From contig NZ_JAXMOC010000003.1 in assembly GCF_034670125.1 (NCBI RefSeq), positions 124,001 through 188,000 of the forward strand: 64,000 nt of DNA, in the 5' to 3' direction. Below are positions 58,675 to 64,000 of the stretch, one piece after another. Both the position numbers and the translations under genes were made by a program. Each line of letters starts with the position of its first letter. The stretch's first letter is position 1. Under the pieces are notes generated by a model. The model was not told the origin of the DNA and did not search any database. It was given only the letters and a program-made list of their open reading frames with translations. The stretch comes from Maricaulis sp034670125 (lineage in GTDB: Bacteria > Pseudomonadota > Alphaproteobacteria > Caulobacterales > Maricaulaceae).

Positions 58675-61278
58675 ATGCATCGGAGCCTCGTTATTCCGCT
58701 GCACCGTGGTAGTTTTCACGACATGCGCCGTACGTCCCTGATCCTTGCCTGGTTTTCGCTCGTCTGGGAGCGGTCGGTTCCGGTTGTCTGGCCGGGCCTT
58801 GCCTGGGTCGCCGGTTTTGTGATTCTGGCCTTGCTGGGCATATGGGAAATGTTCGGCGATCCGTGGCGCGCGATTTATGCCGTCACGACATTCATCCTCG
58901 CGGTCTGGCTGACCCGGCCCGGGGTTGGTGCCTTCCGCTGGCCGAGCGATGACGACACCGCGCGACGGGTTGAGACGGACAGCCACATCACCGCCCGCCC
59001 GCACGAGGCCCTGACCGACCGACCGAGCGATGGCGATCCGGTGGCCCTCAAGGTCTGGACCGAGCATCAGGCGCGCATGGCCGCCCGCCTCGCAGCAGCG
59101 CGGGCGCGACGACCGCGCGCGGCCTGGGCCCGTCTCGACCGCTTCGCCCTGCGGGGCATGTTGGGGCTAGGCCTGATTGTCAGCTGGCTCGTCGCCGGCC
59201 CTGCCGCCCGCGACCGGGTCGGCGAAGCCTTCTCGCCAGACCTGATCATCGCCGGTGGCCAGACGGTGACGATTGATGCCTGGATCGACCCGCCCGCCTA
59301 TACCGGCCGCGCACCGATCTTTCTGGCCGACGACAGCCGGACGGCAACCGTCCCCGCCGGATCGACCTTTGTCGCCCGGATCGCCGGGTCCCGGCGCCAG
59401 CCGACTCTGACCCTGCGCGACAGCGATGGCCGGCAACGCGCTTCGGGCAACGAGATTGGCGACAGCGTCTGGGAACTTCGCCAGCCGATCGACCTGGACG
59501 CCAGCCTGCGCCTTGCCGCGCCCGGCACGCGCGAGACCTGGTCGATCCGGGTCACACCCGACACCCCGCCGCGGGTGCGCCTGACCCAGGTGCCCGACTC
59601 GACTGCCGCCGGTGAACTCGACCTCGACTTCACCGTCACCGATGACCATGGCGCAACCGGCTACGCCCTTGAAATCCGGCCGGAGAGTGACAGCGATGCC
59701 GCCTGGCAATCGCTCGACATTGACACCAACTCCGTCGTGCCCAGTGGCGAAGCCGACGCCATGTCGACCCTGCTGGAAACGGCCCGCCATCCGCTTGCGG
59801 GCAGCCGTGTGGAAATCCGCATGGTGGCAACCGATGCCGCCGGCAATACGGGGCGGTCTCCGGAATTGGGCATCACCCTGCCGGCGCGAGTCTTCCTCGA
59901 TGCCCTCGCCCGGGCTGTCGCCGAGCAGCGCCGCGACGTAATGGCAGCCCGTGAACCCTACGAGACCCTCTCCGAACCCGAGCCCCTTTTCGCCGAGGAT
60001 GTTCCCGCCGGTCCGGCCTATTTCACCGAAAACCCCGCCCGGCGTATCGAGCGGGCACCGGAGGGACTGCAGCAAGTCGCGCGGAGTCTGGCGGCCATTT
60101 CGGACGCGCCGGAATATTTCTTCGAAGATCCCATCGTCTATCTCGGGCTGCGCGAAGCGCTGCACAGGCTGCGCCGCCAGCGCGACCAGGCCGCCCTCGG
60201 CAATCTGGAAGGCGACCTCTGGCTCATCGCGCTGCGAGCCGAACTCGGTTCGCTCGCCGATGCCGAAGCGGCCTTGCGGGCTGCCGAGCGCGCCTTGATG
60301 GAAGCCCTCGCCCGCGGCGCCGACGAGACCGAGCTTGCCGCCCTGTTCGAGGCCTATCAGGAAGCCATGCAGAACTACATGGCAGCCATGGCACGCGAAG
60401 CCGCCGAAGACGGCAACTTCGCCGAAGGCGGGCAAGGTCAGAACCTGAATTCCGAAGGCCTGCAGGAGATGCTGGACGCCTTGCGTGATGCCGCCGAGCT
60501 GGGCAATACCGCCGACGCCCGCCAGGCCCTCGCCGCCCTGTCGGAAATGCTGCGCAACATGCAGATGCAATTGGGTCAGGGCCAGGGTGACGGCCAGCCC
60601 AGCGACCCGATCTCAGAAGCCATCGCCCGGGCACTTGAGGAGCTGGGCGAGGTCATCGGCGAACAGCGCAACCTCCAGGACGAGACCTTCGGTCTGTCCG
60701 AACAGGACGGCGGCGCCAGCCAACCGCAATCCGGCAGCTCATCGGGACAACAGCAGCAAGGCCCCCAGTCCGGCGAGGGCCCGCAATCACTGGCAGAGAA
60801 CCAGAGCGGCGGTGGCCAGAGCGCCCAGGGCTTGGCCGATGCCCAGGGTCAATTGGCCCAGCGTTTCTCGGAGTCCGCCGATGCGTTGCCAGGTGCGGGC
60901 GAAGAGGCGATGGGCGGCGCCGGAGAAGCCATGCGCCAGGCCGAAGAAGCGTTGCGAAATGGTGATACCGAAGGGGCCCTGGCCGCTCAGGAGCAAGCCC
61001 TTGCCGACCTGCGCTCCGGTGCCGAGCAACTCGCCCGCGAACTACTGGACCGGATGCAGGAAAATGGCAGCCAGATGGGTGAAGGCGAGGACAATAGCGA
61101 CCCGCTTGGCCGTCCGGCCGAAGGCGCCTTTGCCGATGGTTCCGGCGTCGAGGTCCCCGACGAGATGAGCCGGGCCCGGGCCCGCGACATCCTGGAAGAA
61201 CTCCGCCGCCGCGCCGCCGAAGCCGGCCGCCCCCAGGAAGAGCTCGACTATATTGAGCGCCTGCTGGACCGGTTTTGA
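58675..61278 (+). CDS. TIGR02302 / DUF4175 family membrane protein
   Basis: An 867-residue protein (or 851 from ATG 58723, MRRTSLILAW, which agrees better with where relatives start). Two membrane segments at the N-terminus (PGLAWVAGFVILALLGIW and near 163-180), then a large soluble region: a beta-sandwich part (SPDLIIAGGQTVTIDAWIDPPAYTGRAP; LDLDFTVTDDHGATGYALEI), helical segments, and a Gln/Gly/Ser-rich low-complexity stretch near 680-725 (SGSSSGQQQQGPQSGEG). This is the TIGR02302 layout, always near argH/lysA in alphaproteobacteria, function unknown. Neither start has a clear ribosome-binding site. Confidence 0.88.
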   Translation: MHRSLVIPLHRGSFHDMRRTSLILAWFSLVWERSVPVVWPGLAWVAGFVILALLGIWEMFGDPWRAIYAVTTFILAVWLTRPGVGAFRWPSDDDTARRVETDSHITARPHEALTDRPSDGDPVALKVWTEHQARMAARLAAARARRPRAAWARLDRFALRGMLGLGLIVSWLVAGPAARDRVGEAFSPDLIIAGGQTVTIDAWIDPPAYTGRAPIFLADDSRTATVPAGSTFVARIAGSRRQPTLTLRDSDGRQRASGNEIGDSVWELRQPIDLDASLRLAAPGTRETWSIRVTPDTPPRVRLTQVPDSTAAGELDLDFTVTDDHGATGYALEIRPESDSDAAWQSLDIDTNSVVPSGEADAMSTLLETARHPLAGSRVEIRMVATDAAGNTGRSPELGITLPARVFLDALARAVAEQRRDVMAAREPYETLSEPEPLFAEDVPAGPAYFTENPARRIERAPEGLQQVARSLAAISDAPEYFFEDPIVYLGLREALHRLRRQRDQAALGNLEGDLWLIALRAELGSLADAEAALRAAERALMEALARGADETELAALFEAYQEAMQNYMAAMAREAAEDGNFAEGGQGQNLNSEGLQEMLDALRDAAELGNTADARQALAALSEMLRNMQMQLGQGQGDGQPSDPISEAIARALEELGEVIGEQRNLQDETFGLSEQDGGASQPQSGSSSGQQQQGPQSGEGPQSLAENQSGGGQSAQGLADAQGQLAQRFSESADALPGAGEEAMGGAGEAMRQAEEALRNGDTEGALAAQEQALADLRSGAEQLARELLDRMQENGSQMGEGEDNSDPLGRPAEGAFADGSGVEVPDEMSRARARDILEELRRRAAEAGRPQEELDYIERLLDRF

Positions 61279-61444
61279 CGCCTGGCATTGTGGTTAATCC
61301 GCCACACCGGGATTTTTTCGCAACATAGCGGTTGATTGCTGATCCGACCTCGGTCAGAACCCGCCTCCCGATTGCGTGGGGCTCGTGAGACCCCGCCGGC
61401 GCGGAGGGCGATGCCCATCCCGTGTTCCGGTTGCATGAGGGATT
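61279..61444. other. non-coding region before the tRNA-like element
   Basis: 166 bases with no gene. A 7-8-bp palindromic piece CCTCGG...CCGAGG-type symmetry is weak, and no sigma-54 or strong sigma-70 promoter is obvious. Nothing else seen. Confidence 0.45.
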
Positions 61445-61517
61445 GCTTGGAAAGCTGATCTGGTAAAGCACATGACCTTTAATCATGGATATTGGGGTTC
61501 AAATCCCCATCCAAAGC
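61445..61517 (+). tRNA. tRNA-Lys(TTT)-like element, probably degenerate
   Basis: A 73-base cloverleaf can be folded. Anticodon stem CATGA/TCATG encloses CCTTTAA with TTT in the anticodon place, the T arm TGGGG-TTCAAAT-CCCCA is canonical, the D arm is GCTGATCTGGTAAAGC, and acceptor GCTTGGA pairs with TCCAAAGC if one A is bulged. Departures from a normal tRNA: position 33 is C not T, position 8 is A, no encoded CCA, and base composition is about 45% GC in a 64% GC region. It could be a tRNA pseudogene, a tRNA-like domain of a larger RNA, or a foreign tRNA. Confidence 0.5.
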
Positions 61518-61862
61518 CTCGACCTGCAAAGTCGACTTACCTGACTGTTGAACCAGGCTGCCAGGAGCGTTCGCGCCCCTGCCTGAGCCATTTGTCGCCG
61601 ACCTTTGTGCCGGCCTTCAAACGTCCAGCAGACCGGCAGACGGCGCCCGCACTTTGCGGTGCGCGGGATACCGGCGCCAACGAACCGCCCGAGGGCGTGT
61701 TGCTTCGGAGACTGAACGCCGCCTAGCGGCCACGCCTCCTCGCGACAGGTCCTTTAAAGGCCGGGACCTGTCGCCTGAACGTCCACCCCGTGTGCGTTCC
61801 GTCGAACGGTCCTGGCAGTCCTGCCAAGCCTTTGACCAAAAAGAACAAGAAAGGCCTTTGAT
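61518..61862. other. structured non-coding leader ahead of the slipin gene
   Basis: 345 bases, GC-rich and rich in self-complementarity; no open frame is credible. Features include GGCGCC at both ends of a hairpin-like segment (61641-61677), an 11-bp perfect inverted repeat at 61742-61752/61764-61774, TGGCAG/CTGCCA at 61812-61825, and AAGGCCTTT just before the slipin start. It may be the 5' part of the slipin message or a separate RNA. Confidence 0.5.
61742..61774 (+). promoter_or_regulatory. long hairpin in the slipin leader
   Basis: GCGACAGGTCC (61742-61752) pairs perfectly with GGACCTGTCGC (61764-61774) around an 11-base loop that itself contains the palindrome CCTTTAAAGG. It lies about 90 bases ahead of the slipin ATG. 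It could be a regulatory leader hairpin or part of a non-coding RNA. Confidence 0.5.
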
Positions 61863-63008
61863 ATGATTATGACCACGGCCGTTCTGGCCGAACACGAACG
61901 TGGCCTGGTGCTGCGCGATCGCGCGATTGTCGACCTCGTCGGCCCCGGACGCCATCAGTGGCTCGATCCGCTGGCACGAATCCGCGTCGAGATTTTCGAT
62001 ACGCGCCGCGCAATCCTCGACTTCGAGCTCGCAAACCAGATCCTGCGCGCACGCCCGGACCTGGCCGAGGGAAACTTCATCTACGTCCAACCGCAAGCCG
62101 GCACGCTGGCTCTGGTGACGCTGGATGGAGCTCCGCACGCGCTGGTGCCGCACGGCATGACCCGCGCCTTCTGGACGGTCATGCACGACGTTCGCGTCGA
62201 GATGGTGGACCTTGCCGAGGCCGACCGGATTGACCCGCGGCTGGCTGATCGCTGGTCCTCGCAAGCCGGCACGGCCATCGTGCAGGCCCGGATTGCAAGC
62301 GAACGCGCTGGCCTGCTGTTTGTCGACGGCGCGCTGCGTGAGCGCCTGGATCCGGGGCGTCACGCCTTCTGGGCGGCGGACCGTCTGATCCGTATTGAAA
62401 GCGTCGACATGCGGGAAACTGCGCTCGACGTAACCGCACAGGAAGTGCTGACCCGGGATCGTGTCACAATCCGTCTGAACCTGACCGCCTTCACCCGGGT
62501 CATCGATCCGGTGTTGCGTGCCAAGGCCCTGACGGATGCCGATGCGCACATCTACAAGCTGGTCCAGTTCGCCGCCCGCGAGGCGGTCGCTGGCCGGACA
62601 CTGGATGGGCTGCTGAAGGACCGCATCGAGGTTGACCGGGAGATCACGGCACATCTGCGTGACCGCCTGGTCGACACCGGCGTGCAGGTCGGTGATCTGC
62701 GCATCAAGGACGTCATCCTGCCGGGTGAAATGCGTGACATGCTGAACAAGGTGGTGGAAGCCGAAAAGGCGGCCGAAGCCAACCTCGTCCGTCGCCGTGA
62801 GGAAACCGCCGCCACGCGGGCGCTCCTCAACACGGCACGACTGATGGAAGATCATCCGGCGCTGATGCGGCTCAAGGAGCTGGAAGCACTGGAACGGCTG
62901 ACCGACAAGGTCGGCCGGATCGATGTCCACCAGTCGTCGGAAGGGGCTGGACTGCCGGCTCTCATCGACACGTTGATGGGCAAGCGGGTCCAGCCACAGG
63001 ACGCATGA
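61863..63008 (+). CDS. slipin (SPFH/band-7 domain) protein
   Basis: A 381-residue SPFH protein, with the N-terminal part carrying the short AEHERGLVLRDRAI segment and the SPFH core near residues 125-290: RIASERAGLLFVDGALRERLDPGRHAFWAADRLIR, DMRETALDVTAQEVLTRDRVTIRLNLTAFTRV and DRLVDTGVQVGDLRIKDVILPGEMRDML. No clear hydrophobic hairpin is seen at the extreme N-terminus, so membrane attachment is uncertain. Slipins organise membrane domains and partner with NfeD or proteases, but no NfeD gene is adjacent. In some bacteria slipin genes accompany RNA-repair genes (from memory). Strong terminator follows. Confidence 0.85.
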   Translation: MIMTTAVLAEHERGLVLRDRAIVDLVGPGRHQWLDPLARIRVEIFDTRRAILDFELANQILRARPDLAEGNFIYVQPQAGTLALVTLDGAPHALVPHGMTRAFWTVMHDVRVEMVDLAEADRIDPRLADRWSSQAGTAIVQARIASERAGLLFVDGALRERLDPGRHAFWAADRLIRIESVDMRETALDVTAQEVLTRDRVTIRLNLTAFTRVIDPVLRAKALTDADAHIYKLVQFAAREAVAGRTLDGLLKDRIEVDREITAHLRDRLVDTGVQVGDLRIKDVILPGEMRDMLNKVVEAEKAAEANLVRRREETAATRALLNTARLMEDHPALMRLKELEALERLTDKVGRIDVHQSSEGAGLPALIDTLMGKRVQPQDA

Positions 63009-63026
63009 CGCCAGTCGATTGGATCA

Positions 63027-63057
63027 GGGCGGGCCCGAAGCCGGGTCCGCCCTTTTT
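63027..63057 (+). terminator. intrinsic terminator of the slipin gene
   Basis: GGGCGGGCCCG (63027-63037) pairs with the facing CGGGTCCGCCC (63042-63052, one G-T) around AAGC, followed by TTTTT. It lies 18 bases past the slipin stop. Confidence 0.92.
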
Positions 63058-63093
63058 CTTGCCCGGCGCTCAACGGCCGGGAGGAAAGTCGGG

Positions 63094-63987
63094 TCAGTGA
63101 TGGTCTGTCTGTACCGGCTCGGCGGCCGCATGGGGGTCCGCCGGAGCGCTGTGGGCAGGTTCAGCCGCGTGCGTGTCGACTTGAGAATGATCCGCTCCGG
63201 CGTCGTGACCGGAGGCACCAGTGTCAGTGCCATGCCCGGCTTCCGGTGCGCGGTCGGGATCGAAACCCTGTTCATCCACCGCGGCATTGCCATGGGCCGG
63301 CGCCGCCATCAGCACCACTTCAACCTCGACCGCTTCCGGCGGCGGATCGGACACAACCGTGCGGAAGTCCTGGCGACGTCCGGCATCAAGGCGCCCGGCC
63401 GGCATGGAGATCGTCCACTCCAGCACGGCCTCGCCATGCTCATCGCGCAGGATGGCGCGCAGTGATGGAATGGCGCGGGACCGACGGTCGAAATTGTGGA
63501 CATCGCCGGAAACAACCAACAGCGGCACGCCATGATCGACCTCGCGGGAGACTTCCAGCTCGCCCACATCATAGCCCCACGGATTAACCGCCGTGCCAAC
63601 CATCGCATAGGCCGACGATGCACGAGGCCAGAGGGTCACAATGTCGACCCGGAACACCCAGGCACACATGAACAGGACGGCACAGGCAGCGACCAGTCCG
63701 CCCCAGGCACCACCGGCAGCGGCAGCTGACAGCGTCCGGCGTTTCTTTTCCTGGCGTTCGCGAAAGGCGGTATGGACTTTTTTCCCGGCTCCGGACTCTT
63801 CCGCCGGAGCATCAGGCGTGACCGGCGGGGCCGGTTGCAGGCTTGGCAGATCGCTGGGATCTTCCACCTCCGCCGTCCATACATGACCGCAGGATGCGCA
63901 GCGCACACGACGTCCGTTCGTGCCAATCGCATTGGGATTGGCGCGGTAACGCGTGGTACATGACGGACAGCTGAGTACTATGCTCAT
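63094..63987 (-). CDS. MJ0042 zinc-ribbon / DUF3426 membrane protein
   Basis: A 297-residue protein. The N-terminal MJ0042 zinc ribbon is CPSCTTRYRANPNAIGTNGRR-then-VRCASCGHVW, with Cys7, 10, 30 and 33. One membrane segment (about 93-115) leads to a periplasmic DUF3426 domain with PWGYDVGELEVSREVDHG, LLVVSGDVHNFDRRSRAIPSLRAILRD and LEWTISMPAGRLDAGRRQDFRTVVS. The end is a low-complexity His/Asp/Ala-rich tail (HGTDTGASGHDAGADHSQ; AHSAPADPHAAAEP). Members lie near ftsE/ftsX or argH-like clusters; function unknown. It converges on the slipin gene. Confidence 0.9.
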   Translation of the reverse strand: MSIVLSCPSCTTRYRANPNAIGTNGRRVRCASCGHVWTAEVEDPSDLPSLQPAPPVTPDAPAEESGAGKKVHTAFRERQEKKRRTLSAAAAGGAWGGLVAACAVLFMCAWVFRVDIVTLWPRASSAYAMVGTAVNPWGYDVGELEVSREVDHGVPLLVVSGDVHNFDRRSRAIPSLRAILRDEHGEAVLEWTISMPAGRLDAGRRQDFRTVVSDPPPEAVEVEVVLMAAPAHGNAAVDEQGFDPDRAPEAGHGTDTGASGHDAGADHSQVDTHAAEPAHSAPADPHAAAEPVQTDHH

Positions 63988-64000
63988 ATGAGTCGTCTAC

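Noticed and set aside
61279..61444. Sigma-54 promoter before the tRNA-like element
   Set aside because: I looked for GG-N10-GC with TTGC at each TTGC site and found none.
61445..61517. Half of a split (permuted) tmRNA
   Set aside because: A tmRNA acceptor half lacks an anticodon arm; this element has a full one.
61617..62930. Long open frame antisense to slipin
   Set aside because: It mirrors the SPFH gene in a GC-rich sequence, has no family features, and the plus-strand protein has clear motifs.
63988..64000. Start of a divergent gene at the right edge
   Set aside because: ATG at 63988 abuts the MJ0042 start with only 13 bases visible; too little to support a gene.

Overview
The window is GC-rich, densely packed chromosomal DNA from an alphaproteobacterium, most likely a member of the Maricaulales/Caulobacterales (Hyphomonadaceae or Maricaulaceae). 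That assignment is an inference from gene content and order: CobS/CobT, rpmB-DUF3108-Suv3-like helicase-S4-TerB-fdxA-carD-rpoH, argH-LptM-TIGR02302, ExoD, GluQRS, alphaproteobacterial-type Coq7 and DsbB, tandem PilZ and EAL proteins, and short overlapping operons. I see no prophage, insertion sequence, CRISPR array or complete mobile element. The mobile-like material is limited to small palindromic repeats.

Layout. 1-2.7 kb: the end of a CorC/HlyC protein, a lipoprotein, BolA, a J-domain protein and a tandem-PilZ protein. 2.9-12.4 kb: cobS and cobT, which are usually neighbours, here separated by about 6.6 kb holding a secreted protein, a CsoR-controlled copper cluster (tolC-mco-cusF divergent from csoR, with a perfect operator palindrome), an FAD oxidoreductase and a lone flagellin. 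12.4-16.1 kb: a phytase-like lipoprotein gene bracketed by two REPIN-like palindromes, a repeat-filled non-coding stretch, and an amidohydrolase. 16.2-23.8 kb: core genes for translation, RNA metabolism and the heat-shock sigma factor. 23.9-28.8 kb: nuclease-like lipoprotein, solitary chemoreceptor signalling domain, DsbA-like isomerase and a TPR-GGDEF-EAL protein. 29-38 kb: metabolic genes between a tRNA-Arg and a tRNA-Leu, each trailed by copies of the same ~95-100 bp repeat. 38.3-47.6 kb: ExoD, DsbB-Coq7, HNH nuclease, hydrolases, GluQRS, a Rieske oxygenase with a HIG1 partner, PduO cobalamin adenosyltransferase and YceI. 47.6-51.3 kb: a hydrolase pair divergent from a PadR/HAAS membrane pair. 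51.6-53.3 kb: etfBA. 53.3-56.3 kb: an amidohydrolase with a membrane-anchored AraC regulator. 56.5-61.3 kb: tlpA divergent from argH-lptM-TIGR02302, with lysA apparently absent. 61.3-64 kb: a tRNA-Lys-like element, a structured leader, a slipin gene and an MJ0042 zinc-ribbon membrane protein.

Themes that tie the genes together are cobalamin (CobS, CobT, PduO), copper handling (CsoR, CusF, multicopper oxidase, TolC), c-di-GMP signalling (PilZ, EAL), redox and envelope maintenance (DsbB, TlpA, YceI, LptM), and stress control (RpoH, CarD).

The observations I consider most worth following are the structured tandem repeats downstream of two different tRNA genes, the tRNA-like element and hairpin leader in front of the slipin gene, the hairpin that buries the rpoH Shine-Dalgarno sequence, the REPIN-like palindromes with a compensatory base-pair change, and the broken cobS-cobT and argH-lysA neighbourhoods. 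All functions are assigned by eye from sequence motifs; no database search was run.
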